DNA of 64,000 nt, from assembly GCF_021228795.1 (NCBI RefSeq), contig NZ_CP089309.1, forward strand, positions 1,240,001-1,304,000, given 5' to 3'. The stretch is from Thiocapsa bogorovii. GTDB taxonomy: Bacteria > Pseudomonadota > Gammaproteobacteria > Chromatiales > Chromatiaceae. Numbering within the stretch: the first letter of the stretch is position 1; every line of letters starts with the position of its first letter. The notes beneath the pieces were generated by a model. It saw only the letters and a program-made list of their open reading frames with translations, had not been told where the DNA came from and did not search any database. A program made the position numbers and the translations under genes. This document shows, piece by piece, positions 25,339-35,358 of this stretch.

Positions 25339-25733
25339 GCGGCCTGCTGATGCTGGACACCAACGCGTTGTCGGCGGTCATGAAGGCCCGTTCTCCCGAC
25401 CTAGACTTGCGCCTCTCCATTGAGCCATTCTGCATTTCCGTGGTCACCGAGGGCGAGATTCGCTTCGGCCTCGCACGCCGCCCGCAAAGGGTCGGATTTA
25501 CAGCGCTCGCCGAGGCCGTACTGAGCCGCATCGACATTCGCCCATGGAACTCCACAACGGCGCGTCGTTACGGTCCGTTGCGCGCCGAGCTGACCGCCCT
25601 CGGCAGGCCCCTGGCTCCGCTGGACCTGATGATTGCCGCCCACGCCATGGCCGAGGGCGCCACCCTGATCACCGCCGACCGCGCCTTCGCCCATGTCCCC
25701 GGTCTGGCCATCCAGAACTACGAGCAAGTCTAA
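25335..25733 (+). CDS. vapC: VapC-type toxin (PIN-domain ribonuclease)
   Basis: This 132-residue PIN-domain protein has the acidic catalytic residues in place: D8 in MLDTNALS, a Glu in [12 protein letters not shown] near residue 40, Asp in [10 protein letters not shown] near residue 98 and Asp in ITADRAF near residue 115. PIN toxins are Mg2+-dependent RNases that cut specific RNAs, mostly tRNAs or rRNA, when the antitoxin is degraded. The gene is intact and coupled to vapB, so this module should be functional, unlike the disrupted second vapC at the window's right end. Confidence 0.94.
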   Translation: MSGLLMLDTNALSAVMKARSPDLDLRLSIEPFCISVVTEGEIRFGLARRPQRVGFTALAEAVLSRIDIRPWNSTTARRYGPLRAELTALGRPLAPLDLMIAAHAMAEGATLITADRAFAHVPGLAIQNYEQV

Positions 25734-26050
25734 CCGTCACCCACGACCTCGTTGCGCCCCTGCGGCGTCCTCAAGGACGGCGGAGCCGTCTACCTCCAGT
25801 AACTCACCGAGCTGACCGACCTGCTATTCCTCCAGACGGGCGAGGCGACAGGAACCTAGGCGCGTTACTTGTGTTTAACCAAGGTGCAATAACCGCCTTC
25901 CGGGTCCGCTGCGTACACTCCTGGCTATCGCTGATTATCAGTCCTTGAGGTCTGGGCAGCCGCGTCCGTTTGTACATCACGGTTCGGCACGATCGTCGCC
26001 CACCACAAACACTTATCACCGCTGTTCTAATCCAGCCGGAGAGACATTCT
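25734..26050 (+). other. Intergenic region upstream of the arginine deiminase operon
   Basis: This 317-bp gap contains promoter motif site 2 (25873-25919) and a ribosome binding site GGAGAG at 26038-26043. No open frame in it has recognisable motifs. Confidence 0.5.
25873..25919 (+). promoter_or_regulatory. Recurring motif site 2 with -10 hexamer, arginine deiminase operon
   Basis: GTTTAACCAAGGTGCAATAA lies at 25873-25892, followed after 21 bases by TACACT at 25914-25919. The start of the first operon gene is 131 bp further on. The motif differs from site 1 at four of 20 positions. Confidence 0.7.
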
Positions 26051-26452
26051 ATGGAAGCAAAACTGAGCCAACGTGTCGGCGAGCTCGTCGCAAACGGATG
26101 GGAGCCGGTCACGACAACGGAAACCACCGCATCGCTGGTGGGACGCCGGCCGTTCGCCTGGTGGCTGTTCCTGATCGTGATCTTCCTGTTCCCGTTGTTC
26201 GGCGGCATCCTGTATCTCGTGTTTTGGCTCGCCACCTCGAAGGCGACGGTGTTTCTGCACACGGAAGGCGACGAGTTACAGGTCGCCGGAGACGAGTGGC
26301 TGATCCGGCTGCAAGAAGCCCAACGGGAGGCCTATGTGGAGCGGCAACAGCGGATCAAGGAAAAGGGGTTCCTGCGGGTGATGTGGCCGCAGCTCGTCGT
26401 TTCGCTGCTGCTGATCGCGCTTTGGGTCTATCTGTTGAAAACCTACTGGTAA
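26051..26452 (+). CDS. Small membrane protein of unknown function
   Basis: This 133-residue protein is not one I recognise. It has a soluble N-terminus (about 35 residues), a long hydrophobic segment at residues about 37-62 (AWWLFLIVIFLFPLFGGILY), a charged middle part rich in Glu/Gln/Arg (residues 70-105) and a second membrane helix at about 113-131. GGAGAG lies 7 bp before the ATG. It is the first gene after promoter motif site 2 and is followed 90 bp later by the amino-acid antiporter, so it probably belongs to the arginine deiminase operon. Confidence 0.7.
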   Translation: MEAKLSQRVGELVANGWEPVTTTETTASLVGRRPFAWWLFLIVIFLFPLFGGILYLVFWLATSKATVFLHTEGDELQVAGDEWLIRLQEAQREAYVERQQRIKEKGFLRVMWPQLVVSLLLIALWVYLLKTYW

Positions 26453-26542
26453 CGGCAAAACGTACCAGCTAGGCAGGGCGGCGGGTGACCCAGCACGTCT
26501 TTAGCGCAGGCCTGGCCCAACCAGCACACCGGAGCGACACCG

Positions 26543-27967
26543 ATGGCAGCGGATCAAAAATTCTCCCGGCTGACCCTAACAGCCATGGTCGTGGGGTCCA
26601 TGGTGGGCGCCGGCATCTTCTCGCTCCCGGCCCGCTTCGGCGCGGCCACCGGACCCTTCGGCGCCATCGTCGCTTGGATCATCGCCGGCGGCGGCATGCT
26701 GATGCTGGCGTTCGTGTTTCAGTCGCTGGCGGTGCGCAAACCGGAGATCGACGCCGGCATCTTCGCCTATGCCAAAGAGGGGTTCGGCTCTTATCTGGGG
26801 TTCGTGGCGGCCTTCGGATTCTGGATCGGGACCTGTCTCGGCAACACCACCTATTTCGTGCTGATCAAGTCGACGCTGGGGGCCTTCTTCCCGGTTTTCG
26901 GCGACGGCAATACGCCCCAGGCCATCGTCGTCTCGTCCGTTATCCTGTGGGCCTTTCATTTCACGATCCTGCGGGGCATCAAGGAGGCCGCATTCATCAA
27001 CAAGGTGGTGACCTTCGCGAAGATCCTGCCGATCTTTGTCTTCATCGCCTTCATGGCCTTCGCCTTCGATTACGACAAGTTTGCGGCGAGCTTCTGGGGC
27101 GGCGGGGACTACAGCGGCTCGCAGGTCTTCGACCAGGTGCGTAGCACCATGCTCGTGACCGTGTTCGTCTTCATCGGCATCGAGGGCGCCAGCGTCTATT
27201 CGCGCTATGCCAAGACGCGCGAGGACGTGGGCTGGGCGACGGTGATGGGATTCCTCGGGGTGCTCTGTCTGCTGGTGCTGGTGACCCTGCTCCCCTATGG
27301 CGTGCTCGAGCGGCCCGAGCTCGCGGATCTGCGTCAGCCGTCGATGGCGGGTGCCTTAGAGTCGGTGGTGGGCCCCTGGGGGCTCAAGTTCGTCAGCGCC
27401 GGGCTCATCGTATCCGTGCTCGGTGCCTTTCTGGCGTGGTCGCTGCTGGCCGCCGAGGTGCTCTACTCCGCAGCCAAATACGGCCTGGTCCCGAAGACCT
27501 TCGCCCACGAGAACCGGCATCAGGTCCCGTCCACGGCACTGTGGATCACGAACATCTTGGTGCAGTGCTTCCTGATCGTGACGATCTTCTCCCAATACGC
27601 CTTCGACCTCTCGCTGGAGATGACCAGCGCACTGACGCTGATTCCTTACATCCTGGTGGCGGGCTATGCGCTGAAGCTGGTACTGACCCGCGAGACCTAT
27701 GCGCCGGGCTCCAAGGACTGGGGACGCGACATGACCTGGGCGGCGATCGCGGTCGTCTACACCTTCTTCATGCTCCTGTCCGGCGGGTTCAAGCACCTGG
27801 TGCTCGCCTGCATCCTGCTGGCCCCTGGCACTCTGATGTTCATCCTGGCGCGGCGGGAGCAGGGCCAGACGATCTTTCGCCCGCTCGAGATCGCGCTGCT
27901 TGGCGTCTTCGTGGTCGGCGCGGCGGCCGGTATCTACGGCCTCGTCACCGGCATGATCACCATCTGA
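26543..27967 (+). CDS. arcD: APC-family amino-acid antiporter, probable arginine/ornithine exchanger
   Basis: This 474-residue protein has 12 membrane helices and the APC family start VVGSMVGAGIFSLPARFG, with the glycine-rich unwound region of helix 1 intact. Helix 6 contains FVFIGIEGASVYSRYAKTR, typical of the basic-amino-acid antiporter branch (ArcD/LysI-like). It is placed directly before arcA (32 bp gap), so arginine-ornithine or arginine-citrulline exchange is the natural role: import of arginine and export of the deiminase product pathway's end product. No ornithine carbamoyltransferase or carbamate kinase gene is nearby, so the exact exchange partner is uncertain. Confidence 0.88.
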   Translation: MAADQKFSRLTLTAMVVGSMVGAGIFSLPARFGAATGPFGAIVAWIIAGGGMLMLAFVFQSLAVRKPEIDAGIFAYAKEGFGSYLGFVAAFGFWIGTCLGNTTYFVLIKSTLGAFFPVFGDGNTPQAIVVSSVILWAFHFTILRGIKEAAFINKVVTFAKILPIFVFIAFMAFAFDYDKFAASFWGGGDYSGSQVFDQVRSTMLVTVFVFIGIEGASVYSRYAKTREDVGWATVMGFLGVLCLLVLVTLLPYGVLERPELADLRQPSMAGALESVVGPWGLKFVSAGLIVSVLGAFLAWSLLAAEVLYSAAKYGLVPKTFAHENRHQVPSTALWITNILVQCFLIVTIFSQYAFDLSLEMTSALTLIPYILVAGYALKLVLTRETYAPGSKDWGRDMTWAAIAVVYTFFMLLSGGFKHLVLACILLAPGTLMFILARREQGQTIFRPLEIALLGVFVVGAAAGIYGLVTGMITI

Positions 27968-27999
27968 TTGCGTCACTTTGAAACAGAGGACTCTTCGCG

Positions 28000-29262
28000 A
28001 TGACTAATTCGAGCAATGCGCCCGTGTATGGCGTCCACTCCGAGGTCGGCACCCTCCGCAAGGTCATGGTCTGTGCCCCCGGGCTCGCCCATACCCGTCT
28101 CACACCCACCAACAACGACGACCTGCTGTTCGATGACCTGCTGTGGGTGACGAACGCTAAGCGCGACCACTTCGACTTCATGCTCAAGATGCGTGAGCGC
28201 GGGGTCGAAGTCGTGGAGATGCACAACCTGCTGGCCGAGACGGTGGCCATCCCCGAGGCCAAGCAATGGCTCCTCGATCGCAAGGTGACCGAGAACAACG
28301 TCGGCCTGGCGCTGATCGACAGCACCCGGGCCTTTCTCGAGAGCCTGGAACCGCGAATCCTGGCCGACTTCCTGATCGGCGGCGTCTCGGTGGTCGATGT
28401 GCCCGACGAGTACTGCACCACGGGCTACCTGTCCCTGGTACGCGAGGCCCACGGCGTCTCAGAGTATCTGCTGGCCCCACTGCCAAACACCCTGTACACG
28501 CGCGACACCACCTGCTGGATCTACGGCGGCGTCACCCTCAATGCGATGTACTGGCCGGTGCGTCGGGAGGAGACCCTGCTGACCACCGCGATCTACAAGT
28601 TCCATCCGTCCTTCGCCAACGCCGGCATTCAAGTCTGGTGGGGCGACCCGGACAAGAACTTCGGGTTGGCGACCGTGGAGGGCGGTGACGTCATGCCGAT
28701 CGGCAATGGCGCGGTCCTGATCGGGATGAGCGAGCGCACCTCCCGCCAGGGCATCGGCCAGGTCGCCGCGTCGCTCTTTGCGAATGGTGCCGCCGAGCGG
28801 GTCATCGTCGCGGCCATGCCCAAGCTAAGAGCCGCCATGCACCTGGACACGGTCTTCACCTTCGCCGACCGTGACCTGGTCACGCTCTATGCGCCGATCA
28901 TGGATCAGGTGCACGCGGTCTCGCTGCGGCCCGGCGACAAGCCCGGCGGCATCGATACGACCCTGGAGAAGAAGCCCTTTGCCGACGTCGTCGCGGAGGC
29001 GCTGAACTTCAAGAAACTTCGGGTCATCGAGACCGGCGGCGACCACTATGCCGCCGAACGGGCCCAGTGGGACAGCGGCAACAACCTGGTCGCGCTCTCC
29101 CCTGGCGTCGTCGTCGCCTATGACCGCAACACCTGGACCAACAGCGAGCTGCGCAAGGCCGGGGTGGAGGTCATCACCATCGTCGGCGCCGAGCTCGGCC
29201 GCGGCCGCGGCGGCGGGCACTGCATGACCTGCCCGCTGATCCGGGACGCCGTCGACTTCTGA
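28000..29262 (+). CDS. arcA: Arginine deiminase
   Basis: This 420-residue enzyme converts L-arginine to citrulline and ammonia. The conserved elements are present: LYTRDTTCW near residue 170, EGGDVMPIG near residue 228, the catalytic His region MHLDTVFTF near residue 282 and the nucleophilic Cys at residue 408 in [10 protein letters not shown]. The ammonia produced can raise cytoplasmic pH. It sits between the antiporter and the TPR/barrel gene. The downstream arcB and arcC genes of the classical energy-yielding pathway are absent here, which suggests ammonia production or nitrogen use rather than ATP generation. A broken partial copy is at 39642-39788. Confidence 0.97.
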   Translation: MTNSSNAPVYGVHSEVGTLRKVMVCAPGLAHTRLTPTNNDDLLFDDLLWVTNAKRDHFDFMLKMRERGVEVVEMHNLLAETVAIPEAKQWLLDRKVTENNVGLALIDSTRAFLESLEPRILADFLIGGVSVVDVPDEYCTTGYLSLVREAHGVSEYLLAPLPNTLYTRDTTCWIYGGVTLNAMYWPVRREETLLTTAIYKFHPSFANAGIQVWWGDPDKNFGLATVEGGDVMPIGNGAVLIGMSERTSRQGIGQVAASLFANGAAERVIVAAMPKLRAAMHLDTVFTFADRDLVTLYAPIMDQVHAVSLRPGDKPGGIDTTLEKKPFADVVAEALNFKKLRVIETGGDHYAAERAQWDSGNNLVALSPGVVVAYDRNTWTNSELRKAGVEVITIVGAELGRGRGGGHCMTCPLIRDAVDF

Positions 29263-29375
29263 GGCTCGGGGACCGTGGGTTGGCTTTCAGTCCGACACAG
29301 AACCAGCCGGTCGGCAAGCGTCGTCGTCGGGCTGCAGCCCGACCCATAGCGGACGCAATCAAGAGGAAAAACCGC

Positions 29376-30533
29376 ATGAACGGGGATCGAGGCCGTGGGG
29401 TCGGGGCCGGGATTGCGGGATCTCTGATCGCGTCCTTGCTCGCTCTGGGTGGGCCTGCACAGGGCGCGGAGACCAGCGCGACCGAGGTAAAGCAAGACTC
29501 CATCTCCAGCCACCTCGAGCGTGGCCAGGCCTATTTGGACAAAGGCGAATACGCCAAGGCGGTGCTTGAGTTCGAGCAGGTCCTGCGCTATGACAACCTG
29601 CCCCCGGACCTGCGCGAGCAGGCCGAGATCTACTCACGCGCGGCGCAAAACTACAAGGAAGGCAAACGTCTGAGCGGCTTCGGCTATGCCGAGACGGGCG
29701 GCGGCTTCTACCGTGAGAACGTCACCCGCACCACCAATGCCCTGGGCGGCAACCCCACCCGTGACTGGTTCTGGAATGCACGCATCGGCGGCGGATTGGG
29801 CTACATCGTGACGGACGACATCTCGATCGACGCTGGCCTGGACTATCAGTTCCGCTACTACGACGACACCAACCGGCGGGACGACTCGGATCTGCGCTGG
29901 AACGCGGCGGTGATTCAGTCGCTGGATGCCGGCAGCCAGTCGATTGGCGTGCGAGGCCGGGCCAGTTACCGGGGCGGTGACGGCTATCGCCAGGACTATG
30001 GGCTGTTCGTCAATCGGGCCTTCGTCCTCGACCCGGATAACGAGATCGTGATCGAGGGTGAGGTCCGCTCCCGCGAATACCCCCGCGGCGACGAGCGCAA
30101 TCGCAGCCGGGACGTCGCCCAGGCCTGGCTGGGTTGGACACGCGCCCTGATGGACGGAAGGGCGGCGGTGACCGTCACCGTGAATGGCGGTCGCGAATGG
30201 GCGACCAATGATCGTGAGGGCGGGGATCAAACCATCTATGGCGCCCAGATCGACTGGAGCATGGACTTCAACGAACGCCTTGGTGCCTTTCTGTTTGGCT
30301 TTTGGGAGCACAACGGAACGCACGAGGATATCCCGTACGAGAACGCCTTTGGCGACCCCGGGCTACTCAGGCCAGACCTCGACATCTACGAGCTCGGTGG
30401 CGGGTTAACCTATGCGTTCGCCCCGGGCTGGTCACTGCGGCCGGAGGTGCTGTATATCCGCGATGAGGGCGACGCGGAGTTCAGCGACTACAGCGCGACC
30501 GAGATTTGGGTGAACGTGCGCAAGTCCTTCTAG
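29376..30533 (+). CDS. TPR plus beta-barrel outer-membrane protein (Slam-like), copy 1
   Basis: This 385-residue protein has a signal peptide (residues about 1-30, ending AQGAE) and one to two TPR repeats at about 45-95 (YLDKGEYAKAVLEFEQVLR). About 285 residues of alternating beta strands follow, ending in RKSF, where the C-terminal Phe is the outer-membrane insertion signal. TPR followed by such a barrel is the architecture of surface lipoprotein assembly modifiers (Slam/DUF560); whether it translocates lipoproteins or acts as a porin is not known. It follows arcA by 113 bp and is closed by a terminator. The start at 29376 was picked because it begins the signal peptide. A second copy is at 39823. 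Confidence 0.8.
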   Translation: MNGDRGRGVGAGIAGSLIASLLALGGPAQGAETSATEVKQDSISSHLERGQAYLDKGEYAKAVLEFEQVLRYDNLPPDLREQAEIYSRAAQNYKEGKRLSGFGYAETGGGFYRENVTRTTNALGGNPTRDWFWNARIGGGLGYIVTDDISIDAGLDYQFRYYDDTNRRDDSDLRWNAAVIQSLDAGSQSIGVRGRASYRGGDGYRQDYGLFVNRAFVLDPDNEIVIEGEVRSREYPRGDERNRSRDVAQAWLGWTRALMDGRAAVTVTVNGGREWATNDREGGDQTIYGAQIDWSMDFNERLGAFLFGFWEHNGTHEDIPYENAFGDPGLLRPDLDIYELGGGLTYAFAPGWSLRPEVLYIRDEGDAEFSDYSATEIWVNVRKSF

Positions 30534-30541
30534 AGAAACAG

Positions 30542-30564
30542 ACAACTGCGTTTCAGTTGTTTTT
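30542..30564 (+). terminator. Rho-independent terminator after the barrel gene
   Basis: ACAACTG, a five-base loop, and CAGTTGT form a perfect 7-bp stem followed by TTTT, starting 9 bp after the stop codon. It ends the motif-2 transcription unit before the YfcC-type carrier. Confidence 0.85.
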
Positions 30565-30645
30565 CCACCGACCCTAAGCGTCTACTTGGAGATCGAAGGG
30601 GGCGGTTGCCGCTCCGCCTATTCAATACCCCCTCCGGAGGGATGC

Positions 30646-32247
30646 ATGTCCGAGGCGACCCCGAAGACGACCAACCAATCCAAGGCATCGAGGCCTAGGT
30701 TCCAGTTCCCGAGCGCGGTGACGACCCTGGCGTTCGTCATGGTCCTGGTCTGGGTGGCGGCACTGTTCATCCCGTCCGGGCGCTATGCCCGGGACGCCGA
30801 CGGCTCCCCGATCCCGGGGACCTTCGAGCGCATCGAGTCGCCCCTGACCTTCGATAAGCGGGTCGCGCAGCTCATCCTCGCCCCGGTCAACGGGATCTAC
30901 GGTCTGCTGAGCCCGGTGGCGGGAGTCGTCGACACCGAGATCGTCGGGCGTCTGTTCGGTCAGATCGGCATCATCGTCTTCATCATGTCCATTGGAGCCT
31001 TCATCTCCATCAGCTTTGCCACCCACAGCCTGGAGGTAGCGGTGGCGGCGCTCGCCAACCGCCTGAGGAACCACGGCTGGCTGCTGATCACCGCGGTCAT
31101 GGTGCTGTTCTCCCTGCTAGGCACCACCATGGGCTTCTCGGTGGAGACTCTCGGGTTCTATGCGCTGTTCATCCCGCTGATGGCGGCGCTCGGCTATGAC
31201 CGCCTGGTCACGGCCGCGATGATCATCGTCGGTTCGCTGATCGGGGTCATGGCGGCGACGGTCAATCCGTTCTCCATCGGGGTCGCCGCCGGTGAGGCCG
31301 GGGTCGGTATCGGCGAGGGCATCCTGCTGCGGCTGATCTTGTGGGTTCTGCTGACCTCAATGGCGGTGGCCTGGGTGCTGCGCTATGCGGCACGGGTGCG
31401 GGCGAGCCCGAGCGCCTCCCTGATCGGATTCGACCAGTCGACCTCGGAGGACGCGTCCTCCGCCGATAATACGGCGGGCAGTCCCGACCCTGACCTAGAC
31501 CCCGACGCGGCCGATCGGACCCTCACCGGCACCCAGAGATGGGTGCTCGCGATCACCGTCTTGGCGTTCGGACTGATGATCTTCTCGGTCATCCCCTGGG
31601 CCAGCATCCTCGGCGGCAACACCGGCCCGGCGGACTATTACGTTACCCACGAGGTCGCCGGGGTCGAGCCCCTCTGGTTCGAGCTCGACTGGTGGTTCCC
31701 GCAACTGGCGATGCTGTTCCTGATCGCATCGGTGCTGGTAGGCCTGGTCGCGCGGATGGACGAGAAAGAGATCGTGCGGCTCATCAAGGCGGGTGCCTCG
31801 GACATGATGGGTCCGGCCATGGTCATCCTCCTCGCGGGGGGTGTCTCGGTGATCATGACCAACACCCAGACCCTGGGCACCATCCTGCACGCCATGGAGC
31901 AGCTGATCACCGGCTCGTCCGCGGGGGCCTTTGCCGTCGCGACCATGGTGGTGAACGTCCCGCTGGCCTTCCTGATCCCGTCGAGCTCCGGACATGCCGC
32001 GCTGGCGATGCCCCTGCTGACGCCGCTGGCCGACTTCGCCGGGGTCGGCCGTCCGCTGACCATCACCGCCTGGATCCTGGGCCACGGGCTCGCGCTCCTG
32101 GTCTCTCCAACGAACGTCGTCCTTATCGGCGGCCTGGCCATCGCGAAGGTGGGGTACGACAAATACCTGCGCTTCATGTGGCCGCTGCTGTTGGCCCTGT
32201 TCGTCGTGTCCGCGGCCGTGCTTGCAATCGCCGCCAGCATCGCCTGA
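30646..32247 (+). CDS. YfcC/DcuC-family membrane carrier
   Basis: This 533-residue polytopic protein belongs to the YfcC/DcuC (C4-dicarboxylate anaerobic carrier-like) family. It starts with FPSAVTTLAFVMVLVWVAAL and contains the family feature IPSSSGHAALAMPLLTPLAD near residue 450, preceded by MVVNVPLAFL. A hydrophilic Asp/Ser-rich loop (residues about 265-300) splits the two halves. Relatives transport C4-dicarboxylates or arginine/ornithine, and the location beside arcA favours an amino-acid substrate, but this is inference. GGAGG at 30636-30640 supports the ATG at 30646. The upstream terminator means it has its own promoter or depends on read-through. Confidence 0.85.
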   Translation: MSEATPKTTNQSKASRPRFQFPSAVTTLAFVMVLVWVAALFIPSGRYARDADGSPIPGTFERIESPLTFDKRVAQLILAPVNGIYGLLSPVAGVVDTEIVGRLFGQIGIIVFIMSIGAFISISFATHSLEVAVAALANRLRNHGWLLITAVMVLFSLLGTTMGFSVETLGFYALFIPLMAALGYDRLVTAAMIIVGSLIGVMAATVNPFSIGVAAGEAGVGIGEGILLRLILWVLLTSMAVAWVLRYAARVRASPSASLIGFDQSTSEDASSADNTAGSPDPDLDPDAADRTLTGTQRWVLAITVLAFGLMIFSVIPWASILGGNTGPADYYVTHEVAGVEPLWFELDWWFPQLAMLFLIASVLVGLVARMDEKEIVRLIKAGASDMMGPAMVILLAGGVSVIMTNTQTLGTILHAMEQLITGSSAGAFAVATMVVNVPLAFLIPSSSGHAALAMPLLTPLADFAGVGRPLTITAWILGHGLALLVSPTNVVLIGGLAIAKVGYDKYLRFMWPLLLALFVVSAAVLAIAASIA

Positions 32248-32248
32248 G

Positions 32249-32469
32249 CATCTGGCCCTGCTGTCCCGGGTAAAGAGCGCAACCGCAGCGTTCTGGCTCG
32301 ATGCCCTGCAACTCGTTCATAAACAGATCGGTTTCGTTGCGCTTCTCCTGGTGCTGATTCACCCGCTGGTACTGCTGCTCGCCGGCTATCCTTGCAGAGG
32401 ATGCTGCTCGATGTGGGCACGATCAACCAGGGTGAGTTCGACAGGCTCAAGGAGAAGGCGCTCGCCTAG
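32249..32469 (+). pseudogene. Relic of a ferric-reductase-like / SHOCT-domain protein
   Basis: One frame encodes HKQIGFVALLLVLIHPLVLL, resembling a heme-binding helix of the ferric reductase-like membrane domain. From 32401 another frame encodes MLLDVGTINQGEFDRLKEKA and a stop at 32467-32469, a good match to the SHOCT short C-terminal helical hairpin (LLDxGxIxxxEFxxLKxKLL). The two parts fill the gap between the YfcC-type gene and the AI-2E gene. They look like the ends of one or two genes whose bulk is missing. Confidence 0.4.
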
Positions 32470-32563
32470 TCGACGCGCGATCGTCGATCGACCAGCCCCA
32501 ATCGCTCACCCGGGTGCGGGCTTCCGTGTCGAGGAATCAACCCAACTGAGGAGCAATCGCCCC

Positions 32564-33613
32564 ATGAATGTGCTATCCACCTTCAGTGCGCCCGCGCGCG
32601 GCCTGGTTGTCGCCGGTGCCGTCGCGCTGGTCGTGACCTTGTTGAAGACCGCCGCGCCGCTGCTCTCGCCGATCCTGCTCGCCATCTTCATCGCGATCGT
32701 CGCCACCCCGGCGCTGGCCTGGATGCGTCGCAAAGGGATGCCGAAATGGGGCGCGCTGTTCGTGATCGCCTTTGTGCTGCTTGATGTCGGCAGCCTGCTC
32801 GCGCTGATTACGACCGGGGCGCTCGAGGGCTTTCAGGATAGCCTGCCGACCTATCAGGAACGTTTCGCGGCGCTGGCCCAGCAATTCGGCGGTCTGATGG
32901 GGGGCACCGGCGTCGACAACCCGGCCGACGCAGCGACGGACCTGTTGGACCCGTCCAGGCTCACGGCCCTGGTGCCGGGATTGTTGTCCAGCGCCAGCGG
33001 CGTCTTTGCGACCGGTCTGTTGGTGCTGCTCACCGTGATCTTCATCCTGCTTGAGGTGCCGGCGATACCGAGCAAGCTGAAGGCGGCTTTCAATCTGACC
33101 GAGACGGGCGAAGCGCGACTGAAGCGGCTGCTCGACAACATCAACCGCTATATGTTGATCAAGACGATGACCAGCTTCGCCACCGCGGTCTGTGTCTGGC
33201 TCTTGCTCAAGTTCTTCGGTATCGATTTCGCCATCCTCTGGGCGGTGATCGCCTTTTTTCTGAATTTCGTGCCGGTCGTCGGCAACATCGTCATGATGAT
33301 CCCGGCGGTCCTGCTGGCACTGGTGCAGGTCGACTTGGTCACGGCACTGATGGTTGCGGCCGGTTACCTGGTCATTAATACCGCGATCGGCAACGTCATC
33401 GAGCCGCGGATCATGGGTAAGGGGCTTGGCATCTCGACGCTGGCAGTCTTCATCGCACTGTTGTTCTGGGGCTGGCTGTTCGGCACCGTCGGCATGTTCC
33501 TGGCCGTACCGTTGACCACGGCGTTGATCATCGCGCTCGACGCGAGTCCGCATACCCGCCCGCTCGCGATCTTGATGGGGCCAGCGGTTACGGAGGAGCC
33601 CGCGGGGCTCTGA
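32564..33613 (+). CDS. AI-2E family transporter
   Basis: This 349-residue protein has about eight membrane helices. The AI-2E/PerM family features are ILLAIFIAIVATPALAWMRR near residue 45 and a C-terminal half with FLNFVPVVGNIVMMIPAVLL, GNVIEPRIMGKGLGIS and FWGWLFGTVGMFLAVPLTTA. Members export autoinducer-2 or act as Na+(Li+)/H+ antiporters, so the substrate cannot be named. The start at 32564 has GAGGAG about 10 bp upstream. It is followed by an alpha/beta-hydrolase gene, a pairing duplicated at 41027-43033, where the AI-2E part is broken. Confidence 0.9.
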   Translation: MNVLSTFSAPARGLVVAGAVALVVTLLKTAAPLLSPILLAIFIAIVATPALAWMRRKGMPKWGALFVIAFVLLDVGSLLALITTGALEGFQDSLPTYQERFAALAQQFGGLMGGTGVDNPADAATDLLDPSRLTALVPGLLSSASGVFATGLLVLLTVIFILLEVPAIPSKLKAAFNLTETGEARLKRLLDNINRYMLIKTMTSFATAVCVWLLLKFFGIDFAILWAVIAFFLNFVPVVGNIVMMIPAVLLALVQVDLVTALMVAAGYLVINTAIGNVIEPRIMGKGLGISTLAVFIALLFWGWLFGTVGMFLAVPLTTALIIALDASPHTRPLAILMGPAVTEEPAGL

Positions 33614-33732
33614 CAGCGGAGCCGAAAGAAGGTAGCGGCGTTGCCCTCGACCGATTTTTCGCGCAAGGTCCGCCCCTGCGGCTGTCGACTCGTCGAGTCG
33701 GTTTGCGTGTCCGTCCCGAACACTTCAGTGCG

Positions 33733-35358
33733 ATGACGAATTCAATGCAGCTAAACATTGTCGGTCTACTCGTCGGAACCGTTTTCTTTGCCTTTTCGCT
33801 GACGCCCTCGCTGCTGCCAAGACCGTTTTTCATTCAGGGCATTCTTTCCGGCCTGTCGTTTTCGGCAGGCTATGGTCTTGGCGTTGCGACGGTCGCCCTG
33901 TGGAACTATCTGCAATTGCCCGTGTTGCGCAAGCGTACCGCGCTCGTCATCAAGTCCATCGCAGCACTGCTGTGCCTGGTTGTCGCGGTGAGCTTTCTAT
34001 GGCAGGCGAACCATTGGCAGAACTCGCTTCGCGAGCTGATGGGCATGGAGGAGCAAGCCGGCCTCCAACCCTTGCTGCTCGGCCCGATCGCGGTGTTGTT
34101 GTTCCTGATCCTGCTGGCGCTCGCGCGCGCGTTTCGCTGGGTGTTTCAGGTGCTTGCGGTCAAACTGCGGCGTTTCATGCCGCCGAGAGTTTCACATCTG
34201 CTCGGTATTGTCGCCGCAGTGGCGCTCTTCTGGTCCGTGATCGACGGCGTCTTGCTGAGCAGCCTGCTGCGCGTGGCCGATCGTTCGTTTCAGGAGCTCG
34301 ATGCGCTGATTCAGGACGATTTGCCCCGTCCGACCCATCCCGACCAGACCGGCAGTCAGGCTTCGCTGATCAATTGGGAAGACCTCGGCCGCCAGGGCCG
34401 CAAGTTCGTTGCCGGCGGGCCCGACGCCGAAGACCTGAGCCGCTTTTTTTCTTCCCCGATGCCGGCGCCGATTCGCGTCTATGTCGGCTTGAACTCAGCC
34501 GACAGTCCCGAGCAGAGGGCACGTTTGGCGCTGGAGGAATTGAAACGCGTCGGCGGCTTCGAACGCTCGACACTGCTGCTTGTGACGCCGACCGGCACAG
34601 GCTGGATCGATGCAGCATCGCAGGATCCGGTCGAGTACCTGCATCGTGGCGACATTGCCACGGTGGCGGCCCAGTATTCCTATCTGAACAGCCCGCTCGC
34701 ACTGCTGACCGAGGGCGCCTATGGGGCCGGGATGGCCCGCGCCCTGTTCGCTGAGATTTACGGCTACTGGCGTAGCCTGCCCCGCGACGCGAGACCGAGG
34801 CTCTACCTCAACGGTTTGAGCTTGGGTTCGTTGAACTCCGATCTGTCGTTCGATCTTTACGACATCATCGATGACCCATTCAACGGCGCACTCTGGAGCG
34901 GCCCACCCTTCCGCAACGACGCCTGGCGGCGTATGACCGATCAGCGCGATCCCGGCTCGCCCGCGTGGCTGCCCCGCTTTCGTGGCGGGTCGGTGGTGCG
35001 GTTCATGAACCAAGACGGCGGATTGGACAGCGGCGATCAACCCTGGGGCGCCTTTCGGATCGCCTTCCTCCAGTACGCGAGCGATCCGATCACCTTCTTC
35101 AGTCCGCGTTGGGCGTGGCGTGAGCCGGATTGGCTGCAGGCACCCCGCGGCCCCGACGTGTCGCCCGACCTGCGCTGGTTTCCGCTCGTGACGATGCTGC
35201 AACTGGCTGCCGACATGGTAGCGGGCGCCAGCCCGAAAGGCTTCGGTCACGAATTCGCGCCGGCGCACTACATCGACGCATGGCTGGCACTGACCGAACC
35301 GCCAGGCTGGAGCGACACCGAGGTGGCCCGGCTTAAGACGATCTTCGAAGCTGAGTGA
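33733..35358 (+). CDS. Membrane-bound alpha/beta-hydrolase (Abhydrolase_9 type), copy 1
   Basis: This 541-residue protein has four to five N-terminal membrane helices (residues about 5-190) and a C-terminal alpha/beta-hydrolase domain with the nucleophile Ser363 in the elbow GLSLGS. The segment LLVTPTGTGWIDAASQDPVE marks the family of paired Abhydrolase_9_N/Abhydrolase_9 domains. Substrate unknown; a lipid or ester near the membrane is plausible. ATG 33733 was chosen because the same codon and context are conserved in the second copy at 41414. The two copies differ by only a few percent at the protein level by eye. Confidence 0.88.
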   Translation: MTNSMQLNIVGLLVGTVFFAFSLTPSLLPRPFFIQGILSGLSFSAGYGLGVATVALWNYLQLPVLRKRTALVIKSIAALLCLVVAVSFLWQANHWQNSLRELMGMEEQAGLQPLLLGPIAVLLFLILLALARAFRWVFQVLAVKLRRFMPPRVSHLLGIVAAVALFWSVIDGVLLSSLLRVADRSFQELDALIQDDLPRPTHPDQTGSQASLINWEDLGRQGRKFVAGGPDAEDLSRFFSSPMPAPIRVYVGLNSADSPEQRARLALEELKRVGGFERSTLLLVTPTGTGWIDAASQDPVEYLHRGDIATVAAQYSYLNSPLALLTEGAYGAGMARALFAEIYGYWRSLPRDARPRLYLNGLSLGSLNSDLSFDLYDIIDDPFNGALWSGPPFRNDAWRRMTDQRDPGSPAWLPRFRGGSVVRFMNQDGGLDSGDQPWGAFRIAFLQYASDPITFFSPRWAWREPDWLQAPRGPDVSPDLRWFPLVTMLQLAADMVAGASPKGFGHEFAPAHYIDAWLALTEPPGWSDTEVARLKTIFEAE